From: Neocallimastix lanati (nom. inval.)
Lineage: Eukaryota > Neocallimastigomycota > Neocallimastigomycetes > Neocallimastigales > Neocallimastigaceae
Direction: 5' to 3'
NCBI GenBank assembly: GCA_016946835.1
Contig: JACVTC010000009.1
Span: forward strand, 1,935,001 to 1,999,000
DNA length: 64,000 bases
Each line of letters begins with the position of its first letter. The first letter of the stretch is position 1. Shown here in pieces: positions 41,225 to 53,588 of the stretch. The notes below the pieces were generated by a model that saw only the letters and a program-made list of their open reading frames with translations, did not search any database and was not told the DNA's origin. The translations under genes were made by a program, and so were the position numbers.

Positions 41225-41953
41225 TATTATTGTTGTTGTTTTTGTTAATATTGTTATTTATTTAAATTAATTATTGTATTTATTTTTTTTTTTTAATTAT
41301 TTATTTATGAAAATAGGATTAAATTTTATTTCCCTTGATAATATATATTGCTATTTTAATTTTTAAATGGATTTAAAGGTATATTGATAATTTCAATATT
41401 TTCATTATAAAAATATTTTCTTAATTTAATAGAAAGAGAAAATGAATAATATATATATATTATATATAAGATTAATCTCTCTAAATTGTATAAAATTTCA
41501 AATGAATATTTTAATATATATTTATATTATTTAATTATAAGGTAAAAATATATATATTCTTTATTTTAAAAATGATTACTAATATATAATTTATCTTACA
41601 ATTATTATAGTAAAAAATATTCCCTTTTCTACCTTTTTTATAAATAATAATATATAATCCGAGTTTTTATTTTTGTATTTATTTTCGTTTTTTATATTTT
41701 AATATTTTAAAAATGAATACTAATATATAATATATCTTACAATTATTATAGTAAAAAATACTCCCTTTTCTACCTTTTTTATAAATAATAATATATTATC
41801 CGAGTTTTTAATTTTTGTATTTATTTTCGTTTTTTATATATTTAAATATTTTATTGCTTTATATTTTTTAAAGATATTTATATCATTCTTTATTGTTATT
41901 ATTATTTATATATTTATTTTTTATATTTATTTTATTTATTTTTTATTTTATTT

Positions 41954-41984
<31 letters not shown>

Positions 41985-43051
41985 GAAATTTAATTTTCTT
42001 TTTAATTATTTTCTCTTTATATTTAACTAAATATTTTTTATAAATTTTATTGATAGTATTCTTTAAAGTAATTTATAATAATATATAAAAATTTCCAAGT
42101 TTTCTTTTATACTAATATATTAACTATTCAAATTGATTTTATTTAATATATCATCACTCCTGTTATCAATGTCCTTTTTTTTTTTTTTTTTTTTTTGATT
42201 ACTTCATTTCTTTTTATTATTTATTATATTATTTTATATATTCATAAAAAAAAAAAAAAAAAGAAAGAAAGCAAAAAAGATAGAGTTAATTTAAAACAAG
42301 AAGAAAAAATTGAATTTTTAATATTTATTTAAATATTTTCAACTAATAAAAAAATTCCTAAATAAATTACAACAGTTATTTACTTATTTACTTATTTATT
42401 TATTAAAATATATATATTTATTTAGTATATTAATGTTTGTTTATTTATTTATTTAACTTTTTTTTTTTCAAAAAAATTTATTTTAATTTTTATTAAACTT
42501 ATGATTTTAAAAATTATATATATATATATATATATATTAATAAAATCACAAGAATGAAATTAATTAATAACCGATAATCATGTATTACCTAATTGAAATA
42601 TATGTCAAGAAGTATAATAATATAATTTAATATATTATAAAAATATCTATTGAAAATAAATGTCAAAAAAGTATATTAATATAATTTAATATATTATAAA
42701 AATATTTATAAATAAATTGATAATATTTTTTAATATATTATTTCAAATATTAACTCACAATTTATAGGGTTAGGTATAACCCCTATTTATATATTAAAAA
42801 TATTAAATAAAAATAAATAAATAAATAATTACAAAGAAGATTCCCATTGGAGGTAAAACTTCTTTTTTTAATGCCATTTATTTTTTATTTTATTTTATTT
42901 TATTTTTTTATTTTATATTAGCTGCATAACTAATTAGATTGACATATTTCATTTCAATGAATTTGCAACTAGGCCCATTAAGAATTGTTATTAGAAAAAG
43001 TTATGATAAAATTACATTAAAATAAAGTAGTAGATATGATATTATATATAC

Positions 43052-43098
<47 letters not shown>

Positions 43099-44747
43099 AT
43101 TTACTTTATTCGAATTTTTTCATCAAAATAATAAAATTGTTAAGAATTGTTTACATGTACATGATTAATATGATGATTTACATAGAAATATGTATTAACA
43201 TAAATAATGTTAATTTCAAACATTTTAAATTTAATTTTTACATAAATATTAATAATTATATTTTTCTAATATTTAATTATTTAGATAATTTATTCATAAT
43301 ATTATTTTAATACTATTAACAAATATTAATAATAATTATTTCATTATTTCAATAATATTGATAAAATTAATAATAATTATATTAATATCAATAATTATGA
43401 TATTAATATTCATAATTAATAATAATAATGAAAAAAATAATAAAATAAAAATAATATAATAATATTTATACTGAAAAAAATTTTTCTTTTTAAAATGTTA
43501 AATTTCTAATTTGTATTTTTTTTTCACTGCAAGCCTTTTATTTTATAAAAGGTTTAAATTTTCTAGTGATATACTATGGTAAATTTGTTTGGGGTAATTA
43601 TTTTAATAATAGCGAAAGAAAGTTTTAAAGTTCTATCATTTACAAAAAAAAAAAAAAAAAATTTAATTTATACTATATTTTAATAATAATATTATTAATG
43701 ATGAGAATAATAGTAAAAACTGCATATATATATAAAATTAATAATAATAATTATAATAATAGTAATTGTAATTGTAAAATTTAATATTGATAGAATTAAT
43801 AATTTTAATAATAATTTTAATAATAATTTTAATAATAATTTTAATAATTTTAATAATAATTATATTAAGGATAATAACAATAACATTAATATTGATAAAA
43901 TTAATAATAAAAATAAAATAATAAAAATAATTTTATAAACATCAATATTAATATTATTTTTATTATTTTAATTGTAATAATATTAAAAATTATAATAAAT
44001 ATAAAAATAATAATAATAATAATAGTAACAGTAGTAATATTTATAATAATAAATTTTTTAAATATATAGATTTTTAAAGATAAAACTATTCTACATATTT
44101 TAATAATATAGAACTTTTCTATATGATCTTTTTGATACTTATTTTTATTTCAATTTTTTTAAAAGATAGTTGCCATGTTTAATATTTTTTTAAGAGTATA
44201 TTAAGTTTAATTATTATTAAAATGATAAAATAGAATCAAAATGTATTTTCCAAAATTTTGAGTTACGGTATGAAACATGCTTTTAAAAAAATTTTTTTTA
44301 TTAAAATTTTAAAATTTTAAATTATTTTTATTAACTTTTGTATTTAATTAAATTAAGATATTTACTATTTTATTTATATATATTTTTTTTAATTTCTGAT
44401 ATTAATTATTTTAATTTAATATATTTTAGGTTCTAAACATTTAAGTTTTAAAATTTTCAATATTTTTTTTTTCTTTTAATTTCTATTATTATTATTTGTT
44501 TTTTTTTTCTCTATTTTTTTTTTTCTTACTTTATTATTACTTTATTATTATATATATATATATATAATCTTTTTTAATTATATTTTATTGCTATTCTTAT
44601 TTTTTTAATATTTATTTCAATGTTTAAATTATTATAAAAATTCTAATATAAATTCTAATATAATTCTATTTTTCTATTTTTGATTATTTAATAATAATTA
44701 TTGAATTTAGATATATATATTTTTTTTTCCTTTTTTTTTTTTTCTTT

Positions 44748-44779
<32 letters not shown>

Positions 44780-44949
44780 CTTTGCTTTTATTATATATTA
44801 TTTTTACTTATTTAACTTAAATTATAAGATATTTATTATAATCTCATTTTATATATATATAATTATATTTTAAATTATATTGATTAAAAATATGAAATGT
44901 CTCCAATAAATAAATAAATATATATTTTATATTTTATTATGATTTAATT
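41225..44949. other. Intergenic, 3.7 kb
   Basis: The longest gene-free stretch. Contains a duplicated block (41564-41842), poly(T) at 41952-41984, a duplicated 65-bp segment near 42590-42720 (ATAATTTAATATATTATAAA twice), (AAT)- and TTTTAATAATAA-type runs at 43780-44040, and poly(T) before the pectate lyase 3' end. No supported gene. Confidence 0.7.
41564..41842. repeat. Direct tandem duplication, about 139-bp unit
   Basis: TATCTTACAATTATTATAGT, then CCCTTTTCTACCTTTTTTAT and CCGAGTTTTT, occur twice with a constant offset of about 139 bp and a few substitutions. The unit has more complexity than its surroundings and lies about 340 bp upstream of the mannosyltransferase start, so it might carry promoter elements. 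Confidence 0.85.
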
Positions 44950-46407
44950 TTAATTATCATCTTCTACTCCAATAGTAAATTCGTCATCTTCAAAAATAGA
45001 ATCTTCATCATTCTGAACTTCATTTTCAGAGTCAGAATCATTAGTAAACATCCAAGATGGAACTTTATTAATTAAATCATTAACATCATCTATATTTTCA
45101 TTTAGGTTGTAATGATAAAATTCTGATGGTTGGAAAGTTTCAGTGGTAAAAGTAGCATTTATCCAATCAGGATTTTTAGCACCTTTAGCTGCATTTTTTT
45201 CTGCTTCAAACTTTGATTTTAAATTGAAAGAATTTTTAGCAATAGCATCAATATCAATCTTCTTGCCATTAAATTCTGATTGATTATCATGGAAAGTGTA
45301 ACCACCATAACTAAAAACAATAATATCATCAGTGGCTGGAATTTTTTCGTTACCAATTAGATTGAAAGAATTGAATTCAGAAAGAACATTGGATTCAATA
45401 CCTAAACCAATATAATATTGTGGGAAAATACTTAAGGAATAATTTTTGTAATAATTGTCAAAGGTTAAAGCAGGATAGCCTTTATTGAAAGTTTCAGCGT
45501 AGTAATAATTGTTGAACATATGAATTTTTCCGAAACGAACACGTGGAAGACGTTCAGTGCAATTAATAAAAACATTATTGTAAATAGTAACTTTTAAGTG
45601 GTCACGATCTTCAATATATTTATCCTTATTACCAATTAACATGGTTTTACGATGACTATCAAAACGATTATTAGAAATGGTAATATCATCGGATTCTTTA
45701 ACAATGTCTAAAAGACCATCATGACAATCAATAAATTTTCCAAAGTAAACGTCATTATTACCAATTTTTTTATTACCATCAGTTAAATAGCAATTATCAA
45801 TCCAGACATTAGTAGAATTGCATATAATAATATTATCGTATTCTGCTTTCCAAGAACCTTGAACACCATCAGCTGGATCCCAATATGGGAAAAAGTCATT
45901 TGGTGCTTCAATAGAAAGATTCTTAAGGATAACATTTGTAACATTACTGATATTCATTGAAATTTCTTCTAATTTTGTGTCGTCACCTTGACCTATTATA
46001 GTGGTATTTGGAGTAATAAAAACTTTTGTGAGTTTTTCTTGGAGAGCTGGTCCTTGTTTACGAAGTTCTTCAATTTCATTACATTCATCAGTATCTAACC
46101 ATTCAGATCCATCTTTAGTGAAACAATCAAGATACTTTTGGAAAGAAAAACCTGGAACTAAATCTTCAGGGGTAATTTCTTTACCATTTTCATCAATAAT
46201 ACCATTCATTGGTGAATCAATGTAAATAATTTTTGGAGCTTCTGGATTACCATTATTATTTAATGCATCTGTTAATTCTTTAAAATTATTAACATGATAT
46301 TCAACACCATTTTTACCACCAGTAGTTTTATGACCAAAACCTATTGGATTTGATGCGTTAGTTGCAACAACTAATAATAAACCAAAATTAATTATTGAGA
46401 ATTTCAT
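44950..46407 (-). CDS. Secreted pectate lyase, polysaccharide lyase family 1
   Basis: Intronless, 485 residues. The first 18 or so residues (MKFSIINFGLLLVVATNA) form a signal peptide, so it is secreted. The right-handed beta-helix core shows family 1 landmarks: NTTIIGQG; VWIDNCYL; the calcium-site and helix segment GLLDIVKESDDITISNNRF, followed by DSHRKTMLIGN; and ERLPRVRFGKIHMFNNYYY with the catalytic Arg of the RxPxxR motif. Together these cleave polygalacturonate by beta-elimination. At about residues 80-115 a Cys-containing insert (FQKYLDCF...DTDECNE) is extra. The C-terminus is a roughly 35-residue acidic tail (SDSENEVQNDEDSIFEDDEF) and there is no CBM10-type dockerin, so it is a free enzyme rather than a cellulosome part. 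Lack of introns fits acquisition from rumen bacteria. Confidence 0.95.
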   Translation of the reverse strand: MKFSIINFGLLLVVATNASNPIGFGHKTTGGKNGVEYHVNNFKELTDALNNNGNPEAPKIIYIDSPMNGIIDENGKEITPEDLVPGFSFQKYLDCFTKDGSEWLDTDECNEIEELRKQGPALQEKLTKVFITPNTTIIGQGDDTKLEEISMNISNVTNVILKNLSIEAPNDFFPYWDPADGVQGSWKAEYDNIIICNSTNVWIDNCYLTDGNKKIGNNDVYFGKFIDCHDGLLDIVKESDDITISNNRFDSHRKTMLIGNKDKYIEDRDHLKVTIYNNVFINCTERLPRVRFGKIHMFNNYYYAETFNKGYPALTFDNYYKNYSLSIFPQYYIGLGIESNVLSEFNSFNLIGNEKIPATDDIIVFSYGGYTFHDNQSEFNGKKIDIDAIAKNSFNLKSKFEAEKNAAKGAKNPDWINATFTTETFQPSEFYHYNLNENIDDVNDLINKVPSWMFTNDSDSENEVQNDEDSIFEDDEFTIGVEDDN

Positions 46408-47369
46408 ATTGTTTTAGTGTTTATTTATTTGTTTATTTATTTTTAATATTTTTTTTTTATTTTGTGTGTGTATAACAAATATATTAAATGTATTAAATTA
46501 TTTTTTTTTTTAAAGAATTATTATATAAATAAATAAAGCTTTAATTATATTTTTATTATATATATAAATATTTTGTTTATTTATATAATTTTACTTATTT
46601 TTTTTTTTTTTTTTTTTTTGAATTAAAAAAAAAAAAAAAAAAAAAAAAAAGAATAAAAAATATAAAAGATGTATGGTATTTATATCAAAAAAAAAAAAAA
46701 TAAAATAAAAAAAATTAAAAAAAAATAAAAGAAATCTATATATAACTTTATTTTTTATTTGTGAAAAAAAGTACGGCAATTGTATTTAAAAAAAGTAACT
46801 AATTTAAAATTTAATATATATATATATAACTATAAAAAATATTTTAAACTTTTTTAATTATAAAAAATGGAATGGGATGCATTTTCTTATAAATAATAAA
46901 TTGAATCATTTTTTTAAAATAATTTCCATTTTATAATAATGAAATAAAAATGTGTTTATACAAATTATTGGAATTTGGAGTATTTCACAATGTAATTATT
47001 TTATTATGTAATTTTACGCCATAAAATTTTTTAATATTTTTAATACATTTATAAATAAATATATAAATTATAATCAAGTTTAGAAATAAATATAAATGTA
47101 TAAATGTATTTTGATTATTTATTTTAATAAATATTAAAAAAAATATTATATTTTTTAAAAGTTAAAAAATGATATATTTTCTTATAAAATACTTATAAAA
47201 AAAAAAAAAAAAAAAAAAAAAATAAATAAATAATTAAAACTAATTTATTCATAATAAATAAATTAAATATATTAATAGCAAATAATAAAGAAAATGTTTT
47301 TTTTTTTTTTTAAATTATAAAATAATATATTTTTTTTAAAATTAAAATATTTTTTTATAAATGGAAGAA
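46408..47369. other. Intergenic, upstream of the pectate lyase
   Basis: Poly(T)-poly(A) pair at 46599-46650, forming a long AT fold-back, and AT-rich sequence. No gene or clear promoter element seen. Confidence 0.65.
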
Positions 47370-48265
47370 AATATAAATATTGAGAGAAGTGAAACTAATT
47401 TAGGAAAAAGAATAAATTATTACTAACAAAAAATATAAATTTAATTTTCATCAAAAAAAAAAAAAAAAAAAAAAAAAGATTATTTAAAGAGTATAAATAT
47501 ACTAAATATAAATATAAAACTTTAAATAAAAGTAAATCTTTTATTATTTTAAACAATAAGAAGGAATTTTAAAATATAAAAATTTATATAACATTTTGAA
47601 AAAGAATTTAATACTTCTATATCTATGACAGAATATAAAATTAAAGATGAAATTAGAAAAAGTTCATTTCCTTTGGTTATAAAGTTAAAACATCTATTTA
47701 ATGAAGTTTCATAAAAATAAGATTTAAATGTCCTGAATAAAATGCAATTAAACTCAAAAAAACGAGAAATATAAATAAGCAACTACCTCCTGATGTAATT
47801 GATGAAATTCCTGATGAATCAATATATTATAAAACAGTATGAAATGAGAATTTTATAATATTCAAAACTCCTAATTTAATAATCTTCCAATTCCCATTCT
47901 AAGAAAAATTTTATATGAAATATAATGAAGACATATTTGCATATGGAACTTTTTATATTGAACTTAAATTTAGTTTTCAAATATTCATTAATAGAATTAA
48001 TATTAAAGATTTAAATAGTTTATATATTACTTCTTTATAGGTATTAAAATAAAATAAAATAAAATAAAAAAAAAGCTCTTTATGAGATGTTATTTAAAGA
48101 AATAAAAAAGAAATGCTAATAAATATGATAGTAATACTATAATTATTCCAAAAATTTTCATTATGATTAAGAAAATGGCATATCTATCGCAGTAGAAAAA
48201 ATATTTCCTAATATAAATATTAAATACTGTAATTGGTACTATAAAAGAGTATTAGAATTTAAAAA
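47370..48265 (+). pseudogene. MULE-type transposase relic
   Basis: Plus-strand fragments in shifting frames: MTEYKIKDEIRKSSFPLVIK then LKHLFNEVS; after a frame change QLPPDVIDEIPDESIYYKTV and NENFIIFKTPNLIIFQFPF; then MKYNEDIFAYGTFYIELKF, SFQIFINRI, and after another stop ALYEMLFKEIKKK, SNTIIIPKIF, ISIAVEKIFPNINIKYCNW followed by YYKR. The order (DGTFYIAPKFSYQ-like segment, then the AVxxxFPNxNIKYCxWH-like segment) is that of the MULE transposase domain. At least six stops or shifts make it inactive. No terminal inverted repeats were recognised. Confidence 0.7.
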
Positions 48266-49615
48266 ATGAATAATAATTTTCAGATATCAAGAATATTTTA
48301 ATTTTTTTTTTTTCAAATATGTATATAATGAAAATTTCAAAAATATTTTATTTTTAAATAGCATTCTAATTTTAAAGAATATTTTAATTTTAAAAAAAAT
48401 AAAAATAAAAAAACATTAACCCTAATATACATTATTTATAAAATTTTGAAACGCCACATTTTCCGAAATGAAACACTTTTAAATTATTTTATAAAGTTCT
48501 TGGAACAATTATGCTTTTATTTTTTTTACTAATTGAAATTTTTGACGATCTGTTACACAGATTACACAAATTATTACCAAATAAATTTTTTTTTTTTTTT
48601 TTTAATAATTTTATATTCCACTTATTTTCCATTTTTATTAAAATAAGTTTTGTAGTAAAAGTGTTGTTGTTTACCTTAATTGTACATATATTTTATAATT
48701 GTTTTTCTTTCATACCATAATTAACAACAATTATATAAACATATACTAGTATAGAAATATCTATTATTTAGGATATATATATATACATAATTTTAATCAC
48801 TTTAATTAATTTTAAATAATATTATTTCATTTTAATGTCTAATATCTTTTTTTTTTTTTTTTTTCTTTAATGATTTTATTTACTTTATCAATACTTGATT
48901 ATATAAAATTTGTTTATTTTATTATTGTTTTAATAATTTTTATGTCAATTTTTTCTATATATAGAAACTTTGAAATTAGAAGTATCCATAAAGATAAGAT
49001 CAATATATTATTTCCTTTATTTATTTTCTATTAATTTATTATCAGGAATATATTAAAAATAGAATTATTGTACTTCCTTCTTTATATATCATTTTAATAT
49101 ACGAATCATTAGTCATTTAATGTAACGTACAAAACTTTGTTTATGATTACTAGTCATTAGATAATTCTTTTATTTTTTTTTATTTATTTATGAATGTTTG
49201 AATAATGAATGATATTTAATATGCTATATTATTATAAAATATTGTATTGCTTATTATATTGCATTATTATATATAATTATTTTATATAAATTTATTTTTA
49301 TCTTTATAACATATTTATTTTTTATCTTTATAACATATTTATTTTTTATCTTTATTATATTTATTTTTTATCTTTAGAGTATCTTTATTTTTATCTTTAT
49401 GGTTATTTCTATTTTCTTTTTTTTTCTTTTTTTTTTTTTTTTAAAAAAAAATTTTTTTCATTTTCATTTTCTATTCTTTTTTTTTATTTATTTGTTTTAA
49501 ATACATGATATTACCTAATATATTAATGGTTGTGTCAAAACTTTATTTATATTTTTGATTATTTATTAATATGACTTTTATATATATATTTAAAAGTCTT
49601 ATTAATTTAATGTTA

Positions 49616-49646
<31 letters not shown>

Positions 49647-50059
49647 GTAATATAATTATTGTTTTTAAAAAAAAAAATTTCTAAAAAAAAACAAATTTAA
49701 AAAAAAAAAAAAAGAAAAAGAAAAAAAAAAAAAGAAAATTAAAAAAAAATATATATATATATATATTGATTACAAGAATAAACATTATATTTATATTAAT
49801 GGTTATATATTAATATTTATATATAAATATTAATAGTATTGTATTCATTATTAATGATATATTATATTATTAAGCTTCCTGTAAATGTGGATTGTTCATT
49901 ATATTTTTATATTTATATATATATATAATATTTAATAATAATAAAATTAAGTCTACTATACCTTAATTAAATAACTATAAAATTATAAAATTTATAAAAA
50001 TTAATTGAAAATAAAATTTTAATTTATTTATTAATATTAATAAATTTTCAAATATATGT
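48266..50059. other. Intergenic, with short tandem TTTATTTTTTATCTTTATAAC repeats
   Basis: AT-rich DNA. Around 49290-49400 a roughly 22-bp unit (ATTTATTTTTTATCTTTATA) is repeated about four times with variants. Poly(T) and an AAT array at 49618-49646 also occur. A leucine/phenylalanine-rich frame at 48511-48720 has no support. Confidence 0.65.
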
Positions 50060-50159
50060 ATGTATAAAAAAAGTGCTTTATTGAATATGAACATATGTCG
50101 GTATTATTATCTTTTAAAATTTTTGTTAATATTCTACTGTTACGAATTGAACAATTTTT

Positions 50160-50500
50160 ATTTTATTTTATTTTATTTTATTTTATTCAATCTGTACTTC
50201 ATATTTATATTTCTACTATTTATTTTATTTTATTTTATTTTATTCAATCTGTACTTTATATTTATATTTCTACTATTTATTTTATTTTATTTTATTCAAT
50301 CTGTACTTTATATTTATATTTCTACTATTTATTTTATTTTATTTTATTCAATCTGTACTTTATATTTATATTTCAATTATTTATTTTATTTTATTTTATT
50401 CAATCTGTACTTTATATTCATATTTCAACTATTTATTTTATTTTATCCCATCTGTACTTCATATATATATTTTAACTATTTATTTTATTTTATTTTTATT
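50160..50500. repeat. Minisatellite, about 52-bp unit, six copies
   Basis: CAATCTGTACTTTATATTTA followed by TATTTCTACTATTTA and (TTTTA)n is repeated; the word CAATCTGTACT starts at 50188, 50245, 50297, 50349 and 50401, and CCATCTGTACT near 50448. Spacings of 57, 52, 52, 52 and 47 reflect gain or loss of TTTTA pentamers. Long frames across it are artefacts. Confidence 0.95.
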
Positions 50501-50871
50501 TCTATATTTCATTAAATATATTTTTAATTAAAATTTTATTTTGTAAATTAAATAAATTTTATAATTAATAAATGTAATAATAATTTTTAATAATAATAAA
50601 AATTAATAATTAAAATAATATGTATTAATTTTAATTTTTAATCTTTTTTTTTTTTTAAATTTTTTATTTTTTACATTTTTATAAAGTAATATATATATAT
50701 TTTTAAAAATAATAATTATTTATACCTTTAAAATCAAAAAACAAATAAAACAAATTTAAATAGTAATAATAAAAATAATAAAAATAGAACAAGAAAGAAA
50801 AATTAAATATACTAAAAAAGAGTCAATCTAAATATAATAATAATAAAATTTAATTTATATATATTTTAAAA

Positions 50872-51215
50872 ATGACAAGTAACCCACATATTCCTAGTGG
50901 TTATACAAGAGTCCAAACAAGCATAGGAGATTATGCTTCTTCATCGACTTCAAATGCGATTAATAGTAATAACGTTAAATTTAATGATAATAATACAATA
51001 CCTGAATATACAAATTTTCAACAATCTCTGATTCAAAAATTAAATTCATTACAATATAACAATCATATGAATCCGGAATTTCAAAATTTAAGTAATCAAG
51101 GTATAATGGATTATGAGGAATATTCATTAAATCAATCTGCAGCTGAAGTACTTACAGATAGTGGAATTTTAGCTTTACACGTTTTAAGCAACACAAGGGT
51201 ATTTTAATATATATA

Positions 51216-51247
<32 letters not shown>

Positions 51248-51510
51248 ATTATTTATTGTTACTCTAAATCTATAGATTTCATTTTTAATTTATTAATATT
51301 TATTAAAACATCCACATATTAACAAATAATAATATTTATTTATTTATTTATTCATCTATTTATTTTATTTTTTAACATTTATATTTTTTTTTTTTATGAA
51401 ATTTATCAATATGAATATTGTATCACTTTTCATATATACAAATATAGAATCCAACATTTATTCGTCAAAGAATGAAAAGATATTTATCAAAAATAAATCC
51501 AGATGAATGA
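50872..51510 (+). CDS. Small two-exon protein of unknown function
   Basis: Two exons, 50872-51198 and 51448-51510, joined at an AGG/GTATTT donor and a TATAG acceptor, give 129 residues ending NPDE and TGA. The N-terminal half is Ser/Thr/Asn-rich and likely disordered (PSGYTRVQTSIGDYASSSTS). The C-terminal half is helical and conserved-looking: FQQSLIQKLNSLQY, SAAEVLTDSGILALHVLSNT and, after the intron, RNPTFIRQRMKRYLSKI. I do not recognise the family. Without splicing the frame stops three codons after the donor; the in-frame basic exon 2 makes the spliced form more likely. Neighbours give no hint. Confidence 0.72.
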
Positions 51511-52168
51511 TTTATTGTTAGTAATTTTAAAATAATCAAATTTAGTAAAAAATTAATTAATATCGTGATTAAAATATAATTAAATATATATATATATATA
51601 TTATTCGGTTTTCTATATATCCTCATTATTTAGTATCATTTTAAATGGAAATGAAATTTTATTTAATTCTGTAACATATTTATTTATTTTATATATTAAT
51701 ATATATAAATAAATTTAAAAGTAATAAACATAAATTATCAATCACTTTTTATTTATGCTTAGCATATTTCTTTTTTAATATACTGTTATATAAAAATTAT
51801 AATTATTTTTAATATAGTAATTTCAGATTATTACTTTATTAATTTTTTTAATTAAACATTAATAAACCATTTATATTAATATCATTTATAAATAAAGAAA
51901 TAGCATATTAGAAATATTATATATTTATTTTAATAAGAATAAATAACTTTTTAAAAAAATGAATATAACATTGTTACTTTAATATAAATTTTTAAAAAAG
52001 CCTATTAATAAGCATTAACATTCATTTTTGTTATTGATTTAAAGAAAAGATTTTAATATTTTAAATATTCTTACATTAATAAAAATATAAAGTAATTCTT
52101 CGATAAATATCAGAAAATATATTATTAATTACTCTATTTAAATTTTACATATAAATGTTAAAGACATA

Positions 52169-52248
<80 letters not shown>

Positions 52249-52960
52249 TAAATTATATTATTAATTACGGTCATTAATATGATAATAAAAATAAAATAGA
52301 AATTAAATTATTATATGGAGTATTGCACCTTTTATATTATTATTTAGAAAAGAATTGGAAATTATGCTGCATAACTTTGTAGTTATAAAACATAAAACAT
52401 AGTGTACATAATACAATATAAAATAACATGAATTTGTAATTTAAATTACATCTAATTTCAATATACCCAATATTGGTGATGAAAAATACATGCACATATC
52501 GATAAACTGCATTGGAATATTAATTAACAAATTATGTTATTATTCATATAATATATCATTTAGTATTTTAAAAAAGTGTTCTACAACTATTGAATTTAAG
52601 CTATTGAAAAATATTTTTATTGCTTTTGTTTTTTTAAATTGGAATTCAATGTAATTTATTTGTTCCATATAATTTTCATTCCACGCAATTGAACTATTTT
52701 GTGTTTATTTTTCATGTGTATGGATATATTTTAAATATAATATATAATCATTAGTTATATTTATTTTATAATTTATTTATTAAATATTAAAAATTGAAAA
52801 TTAATTATTAATTATTATATTTATGTGTTAGTTAAAGTACAAAAATTATTAACTATACTTTTTCATTACTTCTAGTACTATTTTTTTTTTTTTTTTTTTC
52901 TTTTAATGGTGTAGAAAAAGAAAAAAAGGAAAAAGATTAACGATAATAGTAAAAAACTAA
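51511..52960. other. Intergenic, 1.4 kb
   Basis: AT-rich; a (TTA)n array at about 52167-52248. Nothing else I can support. Confidence 0.7.
52168..52248. repeat. (TTA)n microsatellite
   Basis: About 80 bp of pure ATT/TTA repeats in intergenic DNA. Confidence 0.95.
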
Positions 52961-53280
52961 CCAAGGTTCTATTCTGGTTGTTAGTCCGTGGTCATACATA
53001 CGTAGGGCTCCTGATTCGATCCCGCACTATGATCATTTTCTAGGTTTTCCTAACAAGAAGTTTTTGACGAAATATGGTGGTTAGGGTTTCAGGTAAGTTT
53101 ATATAAATTATTATTAGAATAGATACTGAACTAATTGAGAGGGTTGCGCTAGTACTGTATATTTAAGAGGGAATTATTAGCATTCGGGTACATGATTTCA
53201 TGTATTCATATAGATATATTCTACTAAGTTGTAATCTTTTCTGACATTTATAGATTTGCCAGGGAGCTAGTACGAATCTA

Positions 53281-53527
53281 TATGGGTTAGGTTATACTGA
53301 CCTCGTTTTAAAGGGTAATTACGAACTGAAGAAGCTCTCGGAGAAATAGTACTAGAAAAACTCTCAGCAATAATTTGTATGTAAGAGCACCAATGCTGAA
53401 AAACTCAAGAAAGGTCGTCCAGTAGGAACAATTCTGCCTTTTAAAAAGAAAGTGCGTGACTACCTCTATATTCCCACTGCTCTTGAGGAGGGAGCTAAAA
53501 CCAAGGGTGGTACATACTGGAAATAAA
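53281..53527 (+). repeat. Dispersed repeat, copy A
   Basis: Aligns by eye with 60188-60386. Shared words include TATGGGTTAGGTTATACTGA (copy B AATGGGTTAAGTTATACTGA), CTCAGCAATAAT, ATGTAAGAGCACCAAT versus ATGTCAGAGCCCCCAAT, ACCAAGGG and GGAAATAAAAA. Copy A has an extra segment of about 40 bp (53437-53478) absent in copy B. Confidence 0.85.
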
Positions 53528-53588
53528 AAAAAAAACTGGTAGTATTTCCTGCTTTTTTTTGGCAGGAAATACTACCAGTTTTTTTTTT
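53526..53588. repeat. Perfect 27-bp inverted repeat (hairpin)
   Basis: Arm 53526-53552 (ten A then CTGGTAGTATTTCCTGC) and arm 53562-53588 (GCAGGAAATACTACCAG then ten T) are exact complements with a 9-nt T-rich loop. The transcript would be a strong stem ending in U-run, the shape of a terminator or of a recent fold-back. Confidence 0.92.

Noticed and set aside
42765-42800. Telomere-like TAGGGTTAGG followed by TAACCCC
   Set aside because: Fewer than two TTAGGG units and no array; more simply a small imperfect palindrome.
48511-48720. 69-aa Leu/Phe-rich frame after the MULE relic
   Set aside because: Crosses a T homopolymer and shows no domain; could be residual transposon sequence but not supportable.
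52965-53040. Functional tRNA gene
   Set aside because: The B box is good, but the arms around TTCGATC do not pair (CCTGA against CCGCA) and no acceptor stem closes; a tRNA-derived relic fits better.
53374-53526. Short frame CKSTNAEKLKKGRPVG...GGTYWK inside the GC-richer element
   Set aside because: The homologous copy at 60188-60386 has indels and does not preserve the frame, so coding function is not supported.
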